A stretch of DNA of 64,000 nucleotides. Origin: Limanda limanda (taxonomy: Eukaryota; Chordata; Actinopteri; Pleuronectiformes; Pleuronectidae). Positions within the stretch are counted from its first letter, which is position 1, and every line of letters begins with the position of its first letter. Below, in pieces: positions 1 through 11,179 of the stretch. The stretch covers positions 1,493,922-1,557,921 of the forward strand of contig NC_083655.1 of assembly GCF_963576545.1 (NCBI RefSeq), in the 5' to 3' direction. The notes beneath the pieces are model-generated. The model made no database searches, had not been told where the DNA came from, and worked only from the letters and a program-made list of their open reading frames with translations. A program made the translations under genes and the position numbers.

Positions 1-273
1 ATCTTCTCATAACTCCAGGCAGAGTGTCAGGCCCATGTTTAAGAAGAAACAAACTTAGATTTCAGGAATAAACTCGTAACATTACGAGTATTATATCATC
101 TCAACATTTTTAGATAAAAGTTTTAAAGTGTAAAAACTCAGCTATGCTCTCTGGAGTTTCTGCCTGGTTCTGTGTGGTTCTGTCTTCACAACAGAATCAG
201 TTTCTCCTCTTTTCAAAGTCCTGATGCTGAGGATCCACGGAGCTGATGAGACAAAACATCAATGATTTAGTTA

Positions 274-325
274 TTTAGATAGATAGAGATAGAGTACTTT
301 ATTCATCCCCGAAGGGAAATTAAGT
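274..325. repeat. Interspersed teleost repeat fragment in the nebl intron
   Basis: A short GATA-rich stretch leads into a block reading ACTTTATTCATCCCC then GAAGGGAAATTAAG. I recognise this as the tail of a very common fish interspersed repeat, but I do not assign a family. It lies in the intron upstream of the first nebl exon in the window. Nothing else is recognisable in 1-707. Confidence 0.5.
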
Positions 326-659
326 CACTAAAGTAGAATTTAACAAGAAGCCTCACATTCATCATCTTAACGCCTGAGACGGACTGAACTTCTGATATTC
401 ACCTTCTAACAGGACACACAGAATAATGATCACTTCATTCTTGAACTCTCTGAATGTTCCGGCCCCGACGCTCGGTCGTAGTTTTCCGTTCTGTCTCTAA
501 TCCACAAATCAAACGGACTAATTCACTTTGTCTCTTTGCAGGTTGGTGTGAAGTTCACTGTGTGTTTTTATGTTGTTTAACAGCTGGAATCACAAACACG
601 TCACAGGAGGGAGTTCAGGTTTAAACTGTCGGTGCAGGAAAGACTTTTTAAACTGACTT

Positions 660-660
<1 letters not shown>

Positions 661-701
<41 letters not shown>
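661..701. repeat. (CT)n microsatellite forming a polypyrimidine tract
   Basis: About 40 bases of pure CT repeat end six bases before the acceptor AG at 706-707. It therefore doubles as the polypyrimidine tract of the nebl exon that begins at 708. Length changes here could affect splicing. Confidence 0.8.
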
Positions 702-704
<3 letters not shown>

Positions 705-707
705 CAG

Positions 708-1863
708 CGCCCGTCCTTCCCGGAGCGTACCATCAGGGCGTTCAGATGCAGCAGCAGCAGCAGTACCACGGCTACATGCATCAAACCAGCATGTCCTCTG
801 TCAGATCCGTCACCTCCCCCCCGCACTCAGCCACCATGGTACCTGCTGAATCTCAGGACGCCTCATTTATGCTGTTTTCTCTTTTGAGTCGTAGAGTTCG
901 CAGACGAAGTAGAATCGTCAGGAAAAGAATCTAAAATCACGTAGGAATTAAACTTAATAAAAACTACAGAGACTGGTGAGACACAGCAGAGCTCCACTTC
1001 AACAACTTTATTGATTACAGGAGACAGTACAAGCGTTAGTTTCCCGTCCAAAACGGAATGAAACAACAAAATAGATTTTAATGAAGATGAAAATAAAACA
1101 AACAGGACTGAAATGTTAAAATTATATAATAACATCTAGAATGTATGTGGAGAGAAATTCTATTTGTGTGCATTCTACAAACACTTTAACGTGTCTGTCT
1201 TCTGCTCGTGAAAATACAAATAAGAAGTTTTCTATGTTGACTCAAAACACATTTAATGTTTTAAGAGATTTCCAGAGACTTGTGTTTCATCTAAATTATA
1301 CAAATTTGCCTTTATATTTAAATACTTTATATTTAAATACTTTATATAGGGGAGTGGTGTTCAGCTGCAACATGACACTTCACCACTAGATGTCCCTGGA
1401 TTCTACAGACTGAACCTTTAAGTAATGAGCACAAAACTAGAGGGATCCTGTTGTCATATTGAAAACATTTATACATATTTACACTCTCTCAAAATGTCAG
1501 GATCCATGAATTATTCTCTGGGAAATCAACAAAAGCTGTTGCTGTAAGTCAGGATTTCATGGTGATGAATCAAATGTCCAATGTTTAGAGTCTGGAGGTG
1601 GGATATGGACAAAGAGCTGGTCCTCACTGGTCTGAAGGAGGAGTCGGACAGGAACTATAACCTCTGTCTCTTGTGGTTGTTGGCAGCGTGTTTACCGGGC
1701 GCTGTACGACTACGCGGCTCAGGACCACGACGAGGTCTCCTTCAGGGACGGGGACGTCATCGTCAACGCTCAGCCAATCGACGAGGGCTGGATGTACGGC
1801 ACCGTGCAGAGAACCGGCAAGTCCGGCATGCTGCCGGCCAACTACGTGGAGTGTTGCAACTGA
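708..1863 (+). CDS. nebl: Nebulin-family LIM/SH3 protein, last two coding exons (nebulette-like)
   Basis: Actin-binding scaffold of the nebulin/LASP family; only the 3' end is in the window. Exon 708-838 (acceptor after the CT tract, donor ATG|gtacct, phase 0) encodes a Gln-rich linker with the stretch [10 protein letters not shown]. Exon 1687-1863 (acceptor ttggcag, stop TGA 1861-1863) encodes 58 residues that are a complete SH3 domain: [18 protein letters not shown], the binding-pocket Trp in EGWMYGTV, and GMLPANYVE. The linker motif plus SH3 fits the LIM-nebulette (LASP2) isoform of nebl from memory; LASP1 and nebulin have very similar SH3 domains, so the family is certain and the paralogue is likely. 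The 848-base intron holds nothing recognisable. The SH3 exon sits directly in the usual final-exon position. Confidence 0.85.
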
Positions 1864-1880
1864 AGGAGGGAGGAGGTGTG

Positions 1881-1886
1881 GAGAGG

Positions 1887-1920
<34 letters not shown>

Positions 1921-1999
1921 GAGAGGGAGGGAGAGGGAGGGAGAGAGGAGACGGAAGTGAGGCGGTGTGGAGAGAGGGAGAGAGAGAGTGAGAGAGAGA
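1881..1999. repeat. (GA)n-rich purine tract in the nebl 3' UTR
   Basis: Irregular GAGA/GGGA repeat starting 18 bases after the nebl stop codon. Long open frames across it on both strands (Arg/Glu-rich or Leu/Ser-rich) are products of the repeat and not genes. Confidence 0.85.
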
Positions 2000-2455
2000 G
2001 GAGACGGAAGTGAGGCGGGGTGGAATTTAATTGAAAAAGAAAAATCCACCTTCATTGGTTAAAACAAATCAGAATTTGCTGATGTCAGTCGTCTTTTGGG
2101 TTTTTTCTTCTTCCAGATGTTTTCAGCTGCAGAAGTTTGAATTCACAGATCTGAAACTTTATCAATGTCAAGTCACAAACTGGTTTCTTAGAGTCATGAT
2201 CACTTGTTGCTGTAAATTACATCATTTCAAGTGGTGGCAAACACGGACCTCACTCCAGAACAACAGCTGGGATTCACTGAACATGACAGACGGCTGCGTT
2301 CAGACATGCACTGACCTCCGGAGGTTCTGCAGGACATTCTCTGGAGGACATCTGTATGTGTGAACGCAGCCGTCCCAGTGAGATCCACAGAAGGTCTGAG
2401 AGACAGAAGAAGGAATCAGGAGGAGACTAAGTACGAGTAGAAACATTTGAAACTC

Positions 2456-2461
2456 AATAAA
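2456..2461 (+). terminator. Candidate poly(A) signal for nebl
   Basis: AATAAA lies about 595 bases after the nebl stop, a plausible 3' UTR length. There is no independent evidence for the cleavage site. From here to 2730 I see nothing recognisable. Confidence 0.4.
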
Positions 2462-4001
2462 GTGTGAGATGAGAGAAGAGAAAAGACGGACTTTAACGAT
2501 TCAGCCCAAAACTCAAACTGTCTGATTATCAGGAGAAGACGTTTAAAAGGGCAAGTCTGGTGATATTTGATATTTTTCTTCTTGTTGATATAAAACATAT
2601 TGTGTGTGCATCCACAGCCTGACACATCTCATGTGTTTGGGCCATAGAGCTCCATCCGCCGCTGGAAGTAGTCCCTAACAGATGCACTGTTTCCTCCTGT
2701 GAGCGGCTGTTTCAGATCAGAACTGAGCCCCATTTCTGAAATATGAGAATATTTATTTGTGTTATTTGTTCTTAAGGAGTTTCGAGGCTTCAGCAGCAGA
2801 GGAGTGAGAAGAGAAAAGAGTTTTTATCTGATGATTGACAAAGAGAAAACTACAGGACATCACAAGACTTAGTGTGGAAACGAGGACGGGAAAGTGTCTC
2901 CGTCTGATTTCTGTCTTTAAGAGACGAGTTGGAGAGTGGGGGTGCAAGGAGGAATTAGAGATAATAACAGTTTAAAGATGTCTCACGTTGAATCATTGAT
3001 TGATCCTGAGTTTTATTCATGTTCAGGTGAGTGTAGTTTAGTTGTTGACCTCTGATATAAAAGTTCACGCGACGCAGCTTGGGTTGAAATACAGGAACTA
3101 ACACACTGTGTCTTTTTGTGTCTCAGATCAAATACTTTTGTGTTTTTAACGATGAATCACAGTTTTCAGGTCGTTGTCTCCTCCAGACAGAGACAGTTTC
3201 TGGAGTGTGAACAGACTGTGAGGACGTCCGGCCTCCAGGTTTCCGTACGTCTCAGAGTATTTTGATACACGGCTCCCGTCTACGTTCTGGACAGAAGTAT
3301 TTGACTCTTGTACTTGTATGTGTCCAGTACATCCAAGTGTTTTCTGTCTCTGTTGTCTTGCTGTGTGGATTTGCATCCCAGTCTCGTACTGAGTAAAACC
3401 TCCGTCAGCCATGAGACGTCATTTTAGCCGGAGAGTCTTTTTCCTTTTGTATGTTTGATTATTTCATAAATACTAGATGCAGTAGAATATTATTTACTGA
3501 GTATTCACATGTTAACTGTGTTGGTTTTTGATGGCATTTTAGAAAAACTTTTATTTTCCTGCATTAAGCTTCTTTTTCTTCTAATGTCACCAGTGTTAAG
3601 TTTTTGATTTAGTGTGTGTGTGATGACGGATTATACTAAGTTTATCTACATTTTATTTCAAATGATATATCGCTCAGTTATGTTCTTTTCCATACGATTA
3701 TTGCCGTGTTACATATGTAAGAAATAAAAACAGACGACTTGTCACCAGAGATGTGTTTCTTCTTCAGAACGAGTCTGAAACGGTGAATCAGAGCACAACG
3801 AATATTGATCATGTTTTCATCAGGTTATATTTATGTCTCTTTAAATGCACATGGTGTTATTTCCAAACCACCGCTCTCACAACCAGTCCAGAACGGAGCT
3901 GTGGCCAAAGAAGTGTAACGTAGATAATAGATAAACAAATAAAGTTCCTTAGATGAGATGTTTGACGTTTTAATCGTGAATTACTAATCTGTGAGAGTTT
4001 G

Positions 4002-4009
4002 TGACGTCA
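4002..4009. promoter_or_regulatory. Palindromic CRE-type motif
   Basis: Perfect TGACGTCA upstream of NLR unit A1, inside the ~230-base piece that is deleted from the corresponding segment of unit C. This is motif evidence only; a chance occurrence is possible. Confidence 0.25.
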
Positions 4010-4416
4010 CGCATCACATGACACTTTGTTATTGTGTGAGCGTGGAACAAAGTCGTTACTGAGCCGTGAGCAGCTGCTGCATCACGTGTGGATCCTCCTG
4101 CTCCTCGTTCAGATGATCACTCCGAGGCTCTGATGGAGACGCCTCATCCATCTTCATCTACAGTCCAGAGCTTCAACACCTTGTTCTGACGTCTCTATGT
4201 TCACATCAATGACTGTATCAACATGGACGACACGACCGGATACGACTGCTGTCATCGAGCACTGGTGACGTCATGTATACGCCCACCTGACCAATCAGGA
4301 GCCAGCCTCAGCTGTCAATCATCACGTCTCAGCCTGTTTTTATATCATCAAATAACTGATTCAAACCAAACTGATCAGAAACACTTGAACAAACATCAGT
4401 GACATGAGAACGACCT

Positions 4417-4432
4417 GAAATGAAAGGAAACC
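4417..4432 (+). promoter_or_regulatory. Possible IRF/ISRE-like element upstream of NLR A1
   Basis: GAAATGAAAGGAAACC contains two overlapping AANNGAAA cores, the half-site recognised by interferon regulatory factors. The corresponding site at unit C (about 41215-41230) has lost the second core (AAAGAAAA). It is not a perfect ISRE, because the spacing differs. Distance to the A1 start codon is about 2.2 kb. Confidence 0.25.
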
Positions 4433-4538
4433 ATCTTTGACAAACATTTATTTAACGTTTACTTTGAGTTTTTACTTTAGTCCATGTCCCATCTACTAAC
4501 ATGGAGGAGGAGGGGTTTATGACCTATACTGCAGCCGG

Positions 4539-4552
4539 CCACTAGGGGGAGA
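4539..4552 (+). promoter_or_regulatory. CTCF-like motif upstream of NLR A1
   Basis: CCACTAGGGGGAGA matches the CTCF core CCASYAGRKGGCRS at most positions. The duplicated site at 41338-41351 reads CCACTAGGGGGCGA, one base closer to consensus. Confidence 0.3.
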
Positions 4553-5089
4553 TCCAGATGTTGTGGCTTCACTTCCCTGTGGGAGCCGTCAAATCACTTC
4601 ACATTTAAATCGTCTCCTATGTTTGAAAAAAGCTGCTCTGGCGTAGTTTAGATTTTTTACTTTGATTTTATAACTTTCTCTTCTGTGTCGGCAAAATGAA
4701 TGTCCTGTAAAATTAGTAAATGCCTTTAAACCAATCAAGTGAAGGATGCAATCATTACTCAGCCAATCAGGAGCAGCTTTGACTTAAGCTGCAGTGAGAC
4801 CAGACCAGGAAGAGGAGGAGTTTACACACAGGCCCCCCCACTAGGACACACTCATCACTAGTGACCAGCAGCTGATCAGAACATGAAGGAACTGAGTGAT
4901 GGTTTGATTCCACAGTTTATGAGACTCATTTAAACATCATGAAAAAGGACCAGTGAACATTGTCCGGCTCAGTCCCAGGAGACGCTCCCAGTCAGGACTC
5001 AGTGTTAAAGTGAAGATCTGGATTCAGGATCCCACACCGTCCATTATTAACTGAATACATGATCCTAAGTTTGTTATCTACATCATAAC

Positions 5090-5262
5090 ATCACAATAAA
5101 ACATGAACTGTGAACCAGTTCATCTTCATGGGTATGAACTGGACTTTGAACTGGTTGTTTTCAAGAGTGAACAGGTTCCACAGGGAGGAGGAGGAGCCTG
5201 AGAACAGGGAGCAGTCAGACTCCATTTTCACCTGGACGAGCAGAAGGAAGGAAAGTGAGCAG
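5090..5262 (+). other. Probable 5' UTR exon of NLR unit A1
   Basis: The sequence up to 5262 ends GTGAGCAG|gtgagtg, a near-consensus donor, and is preserved almost base for base at unit C (end 42196). It has no long forward frame, which fits a non-coding first exon. Its start is a guess. A further candidate non-coding exon, ending AGAGCCAG|gta, lies at about 5530-5634 in A1 just before the CA repeat. Unit B has neither. Confidence 0.4.
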
Positions 5263-5634
5263 GTGAGTGTGAACACAACTTTCTGAAAGTTTCACTGTCT
5301 CACTCTCACACCTGCTGTTAACATCCGTCTGCTGATCACATGACTCTAAGTTTGTCAGTTCACACCTGGTGACAGACGTCATGTGATCGGATCCCAGAGA
5401 CAGATGTGAACAGCAGGTCTGGATCAAAGAGCCTTCAAAGGACTAATTAACAGAGTTAACTCACAGTTTCATTTTTTATCTTTATCTGTTCATCAAGTGT
5501 TTAATAACACAACGTGTTTTCACAATCATACGTTACAGCAGTGGTCACCAACCAGTGGAGAGTCTTCACTGTGGATCCCAGTAAAGCTCTGGACTCACTG
5601 GCTGAGGTGTGAGGACATCGACCTGCAGAGCCAG

Positions 5635-5728
<94 letters not shown>
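5635..5728. repeat. (AC)n microsatellite
   Basis: About 90 bases of nearly pure AC repeat, immediately after the possible donor at 5634. Confidence 0.95.
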
Positions 5729-5731
<3 letters not shown>

Positions 5732-6467
5732 CTCAGTGTTACTGTCTATAAAGTTCTGTGATTCATTTCCAGCCTTTATGACGTGAACATGATACTAGAT
5801 GTTGAGTTTCCTTCTCTTTATGGCAGGTGGTTTCAGGACACATGAACTTTTACAAGCTTGTATTAATTAACTTTAATGTAGTTGATTGGTTTGAGTGTAG
5901 ATTAGGAAATGCTTGGGTTGCAAAAAGATTTTTTATTCAATATCTGTTTATGGCTATGCAGGTTTATTGGTGGATTTACAAATGACATAAACCAGTATTA
6001 CATGAAAGGTCCCTTTAATATTGTTCTTGTACAATAGCACAACTCATGCATCCTTTGAGAAAAAAATATATTAATTTAATTTCTACGTACTTAATTAAAA
6101 TGGCTGCAACTGGCTGAATAATCGAGTGGTTGAAATTTGCATCCAAACTCCTTGAGGCCTCCTGAGGTCACATGTCTCACTCCTACACACACAGAGTTCA
6201 GTCCTTATCACACACAATGGAAGTGAGTGACTGACAGCTGGAGAAATAATGTTCAATATGTACTTATACACAAGGTAATATTCATATTTATGACCTTATT
6301 CAAGTCAAAGCCTTTGTCAAAAACATTGTGCTGCAGTAGCAGAACTCTGCAGAACATTGATGAATTGAGAAGATTGAACAGATGCTGTAAATATGAATTA
6401 ATAGTAATGTGAATATTATGAATTGAACAGATAAAGTTGTATAACTGCATTTCTTTGTGTATATTTA

Positions 6468-6470
<3 letters not shown>

Positions 6471-6529
<59 letters not shown>

Positions 6530-6541
6530 TGTGTGTGTGTG
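6471..6541. repeat. (GT)n microsatellite just upstream of NLR A1 exon 1
   Basis: About 70 bases of GT repeat ending some 70 bases before the A1 start codon. Unit C has a shorter copy at about 44628-44657; unit B has none there. Confidence 0.95.
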
Positions 6542-6609
6542 TTTTTCTCAAACAGACTGGTTTGTCCTGGTTCCTCTGAGCTCACAGTGTTTTTCCTCTC
6601 AAACTGAAG

Positions 6610-8221
6610 ATGAGTGGTTATGAGGAGGAAGAGGACAGAGCCGAGTCTCCAGGGTCCAGCTGTCTGTCTCTGAAGAGTGACCAGTCCAAACAACTTCCTC
6701 CACTCCTCAGTAATGAACCTGGACCCTCACACACAAAGTAAGAGACCTGTTACAAACATGTGAACCTCCAAACTGAATCCTCAGAGAATGAACCAGTGAA
6801 TGATGTGTTCTGAATAAAAACCTGTTTCTGTTTGCAGAGGTCAGGACCACAGACTGAGAGCAGAGTCTCCAGGGTCCAGCTGTGTGTCTCTGAAGAGTGA
6901 CCGGTTCAAAGATCTTCTTCTATTCTTCAGTAATGAACCTGGACCCTCACACACAAAGTAAGAGACCTGCTACCATCATGTGTTAGGATTTCAATACTTT
7001 AGCTAATCTATGTCTGACTGAACTCTTAAACAATAAAGATAAGTGGATTGAGACATGAACAGTTTGGGTCAGATATTATGCCTTCATACAAATGATTTAT
7101 AAATAACCGTTGCTGCTTGATGTTAATCATGAATCTTTTACTTGTTGTCATTTCTAACTTTTGATATTAAAGCATAAATTCCCTTAGCTGCATTCGACAT
7201 CAGACAGAGTTCAAGGAGCTGTGCCATCTGGGGCAAAGTCAGACGGAAATTGTTTGGGTTTAGTTGTTTCAAATGTTTACACAAACAGAACATAACGCCG
7301 ATAAAACAGGAACACCATATTTTCTACTCAAGGCTAGTTTATGGAACACAACATCGAACTATCAGGGTAGGGAGAGTTGCCTAGCAACTATCAGAGTAGT
7401 AGGAGCTTCACGGAGAGCGGCTCCTTGTCACTTCCAGGATTCCAGTGCCCAGAGGCGTGGACTAAGCCTGTGTACCAACCAGAGAGTGCCAAAGTGAATG
7501 ATGTGTTCTGAATAAAAACATGTTTGTGTTTGCAGAGGTCAGGACCAGAGACTGAGAGCAGAGTCTCCAGGGTCCAGCTGTCTGTCTCTGAAGAGTGACC
7601 GGTCCATGAGTCCTCCTCCATGCTTCAGTGATGAACCTGGACCCTCACCCACAGAGTAAGAGACCTGCTACAAACATGTGTGATGGAAATCTGGAAATAC
7701 AAGAAGCTGTTACACCACATTTGCCTTTGTGTATTTTAATCGGGGCTTTCTGCAGAAAGGATCAACACAGAGGTCTTTAGGTGCAGTTTGAGAAAAGAAT
7801 CATAACACAGAAATCTGATTTACATATGTTTCGTTTTGAGATAGAGCCGACATACATTCAGTTCTTTGGAGAGTAAATAAGTGATAAAAAGGTCATAAAG
7901 GTTTCAGACCATAAAAGTATTTAGACAGATTGTTTATGTATATATGTAGATACATGTAATGAAACTTACTTTTCAACTACAACATAGGTTTCAACCGCAC
8001 TTAGTTATTTTTCCACTACACATGTGAAGCTCCAAACTGAATCCTCAGAGAATTAACCAGTGAATGATGTGTTCTGAATAAAAACATGTTTGTGTTTGCA
8101 GAGGTCAGGACCACAGACTGAGAGCAGAGTCTCCAGGGTCCAGCTGTCTGTCTCTAAAGAGTGACATGTCCATGGGTCCTCCTCCACACTTCAGTAATGA
8201 ACCTGGACCCTCACACACAGA
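6610..8221 (+). CDS. A1 N-terminal cassette exons (four 40-residue repeats)
   Basis: Exon 1 (6610-6737) and three exons of exactly 120 bases each (6838-6957, 7536-7655, 8102-8221), all phase 2-2. Each encodes one copy of a unit of the type [15 protein letters not shown]...NEPGPSHT. The SPG-S-C-x-S-x-KSD core is characteristic of the N-termini of teleost NLRC3-like proteins, as I recall. Each later cassette starts with [12 protein letters not shown] or a close variant. Unit B has one cassette and unit C two. Exon 1 lacks the CAG acceptor that unit B has upstream of the ATG (A1 reads ctctcaaactgaag), so splicing may use the AAG directly before ATG. Confidence 0.8.
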
Positions 8222-11100
8222 GTAAGAGACTGTTTCTACTGTGACCTGCTCTGAAGAGGTCACAGTAGAAACCAACACGCTCCTTATGAAACCACATTGA
8301 AATCCACTAGACACTCATTTTAATTTGGATCTGCACCAAATTCCACACACTGGTAAACATCAGTCCTCTGAACATGTCTGTGAAAGAGGAACCCCCCCCC
8401 CCCAATCTGGTCACAGACCACAACCTTCCACCAAGTTTACTGGTAATCCGTCGTTTTTTATAATCCCACTAACGAACCAACCAACACACAAACATACTGG
8501 GTGAAAACAGAACCTCCTTGACAGAAGTGATGACAACCTGTGACTGTGACATGTGAGTTATCAGGAAATGTCTTCACAGGGAGAGGAAGAGGAGTCATGT
8601 TTCTGAGGAGGAGCAGTCGTCCTGCTGTGCTTCGTGTCAGGACGTCCTGAAGGATCTAGTCTCCACCAGCTGTGGACACTGGTTCTGCAGACAGTGCATC
8701 ACCTCATACTGGGACCAGTCTGGTTCTTCAGGAGACTCCTCCTGTCCCCAGTGTGGAAAAAGATCCAGAACAGGAGCTGGAGCTCAGACAGCCGGTCAGA
8801 GCAGCACTGTACATGTGTCTGCTGATGTCTTCACTTCTGACATCAGCACATGTGGTTTTATTTTGTTCCTTCATACAGCATCAACATTTAACATCGTTAG
8901 AAAAGCACAAAGTTAAAAAGCTTTTATTTTCTTTAGTTTTTTTGTATCTGATGAAAACAATCAGCAGATTCTCAGATTCTCTGTCTCTGACATTGTTTCT
9001 TGTCTTTCAGCAGATCGTGGTCTGCAGGAGGTTTCAGATGAACATAAGCTCAGTGAGAGGAGAAGATGTGAACATGTGACTGAAGGAAGTGATGAAACAG
9101 GAAGTAGAACCCTCCTCAACAGGGTCTACACTGAGCTCTACATCACAAAGGGACAGAGTGAAGAGGTTAATACTCAACATGAGGTGAGGCAGCTTGAGAT
9201 GGCTTCCAAGAAGAAGATCCTCCACGACACTCCCATCAGGTGCCACGACATCTTTAAAGCCTCCACTGACCAGCAGAGCAGCATCAGAGTCGTCCTGACC
9301 AACGGCGTCGCTGGCGTTGGAAAAACCTTCTCGGTGCAGAAGTTCACTCTGGACTGGGCAGAGGGTTTAGAGAACCAGGATGTGGGTCTGCTGACTGTGC
9401 TTTCGTTCAGGGAGCTGAACCTGGTGAAGGACCAGCAGCACAGTCTCCTCACGCTGCTCCGTGTTTTCCATCCAGCGTTACAGAAGCTCACGGCAGAGAC
9501 GCTCGCTGTCTGTAAACCTTTGTTCATCTTTGACGGCCTGGATGAAAGCAGACCTTCTCTGGACTTCAACCACAGGGAGCTTGTGTCTGAGGTCACACAG
9601 AGGTCATCAGTCAACGTGCTGCTGACAAACCTCATCCGGGGGAATCTGCTTCCCTCGGCTCTCGTCTGGATAACCTCCAGACCTGCGGCAGCCAATCAGA
9701 TCCCTCCTGCATGTGTTGACAGGGTCACAGAAGTACGAGGCTTCACTGAGGCCCAGAAGGAGGAGTACTTCAGGAGGAGATTCAGTGATGAAGAGCTGTG
9801 CAGCAGAATCATCTCACACATCAAGACGTCCAGGAGCCTCCACATCATGTGTCAAATCCCAGTCTTCTGCTGGATCAGTGCTACAGTTCTGGAGCACATG
9901 TTGACCACAGACCAGAGAGGAGAGCTGCCCAAGACCCTGACTGACCTGTACTCACACTTCCTGCTGGTTCAGACAAAGAGGAAGAACAACAAGTACGGTG
10001 AGGGCCATGAGACGACTCCACAGCAGCTGACGGAGGCTGACAGGGACGCTCTCCTGAAGCTGGGGAGGCTGGCACTTAAACATCTGGAGGAAGGAAACAT
10101 CATGTTCTACCAAGAAGACCTGGAGCAGTGTGGTCTCAATGTCACAGAGGCCTCGGTGTACTCAGGAGTTTGTACTGAGATCTTCAGAAGAGAGTGTGTG
10201 ATCTTCCAGAAATCAGTCTACTGCTTTGTTCATCTGAGCGTTCAGGAGTTTCTGGCTGCAGTCTACATGTTCAACTGTTACACCAGGAGGAACACGGAAG
10301 AACTCAACAACTTCTTGGGACCATATGGGGACAGAGACAGTACCTTCTCCCTGGATGACCTCCTGAAGAGGACCATGGAGAAATCCCTCACCAGTACAAA
10401 TGGTCATCTGGACCTGTTTGTTCGCTTCCTTCACGGCCTCAGTCTGGAGTCCAACCAGAGAGTCTTAGGGGGCCTGCTGGGTCGGACAGGTAACAATCCA
10501 GAGATCATCCAGAGAGTCATCACCAACCTGAAGGAGATGGAGAGTGATGACATTTCTCCTGACAGAAGCATCAACATCTTCCACTGTCTGACTGAGATGA
10601 ACGACCACTCAGTTCATCAGCAGATGAAACAGTTTCTGACGTCAGAGAACAGATCAGAGGAGAAACTCTCTGAGATCCACTGCTCAGCTCTGGCCTACAT
10701 GCTGCAGATGTCAGAGGAGGTTCTGGATGAGTTGGACCTGGAGAAGTTCAACACATCAGACCAGGGTCGACTGAGACTGATCCCAGCTGTGAGGAACTGC
10801 AGGAAGGCTCGGTGAGTCCAGACATGATCAATAACATGTTCAATCAGTGGAGATGAGTCGTTCTTCAAATACACTCAGTGTTAAATGATCCTCATTGTTT
10901 TGGGCAGCATGGTGTTGCAGTGGTCAACACTGGTAGTGCAGCCTTTCTGTGAGGAGGAGGTTCTCCTGGTGTCTGCAGGGTTTTCTCTGGGTTCCTCAGC
11001 TTCTGCCCTTCCTCTGAGTGTGTGTGTGTGTTTTTTGTGTGAGTGTGAATGTGAATGTGAGTGTGTGTGAGTGTGAGTGTGAGTGTGAGTGTGAGTGTGA

Positions 11101-11179
<79 letters not shown>

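Larger units (their letters stand above)
2731..5630. repeat. Upstream segment of NLR unit A1, duplicated at 39770-42473
   Basis: From CATTTCTGAAAT onward this region aligns along its length with 39770-42473. The copies differ by point changes and two large indels: about 230 bases at 3965-4200 are absent from the second copy, and the second copy has about 150 extra bases near 41620-41780. It lies upstream of units A1 and C and is missing from unit B. It contains a probable 5' UTR exon ending at 5262, CCAAT motifs and a CTCF-like motif. Small antisense frames (3146-3412, 2762-2947, 5215-5427) are preserved in both copies, but I see no coding evidence beyond recent duplication. Confidence 0.85.

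Noticed and set aside
1624..2055. Leu/Ser/Pro-rich antisense frame of 143 codons and Arg/Glu-rich sense frames
   Set aside because: Generated by the GA-rich tract in the nebl 3' UTR and the opposite strand of the SH3 exon.
8634..9079. Frames 8634-8825 and 8672-9079 over the RING exon
   Set aside because: These are out-of-frame readings; the frame that continues from the previous cassette gives the RING finger.
9174..9695. 173-codon antisense frame opposite the NACHT exon, repeated in B (29309-29830)
   Set aside because: It mirrors a highly conserved sense coding exon; the same shadow appears in each copy and has no splice or start support.
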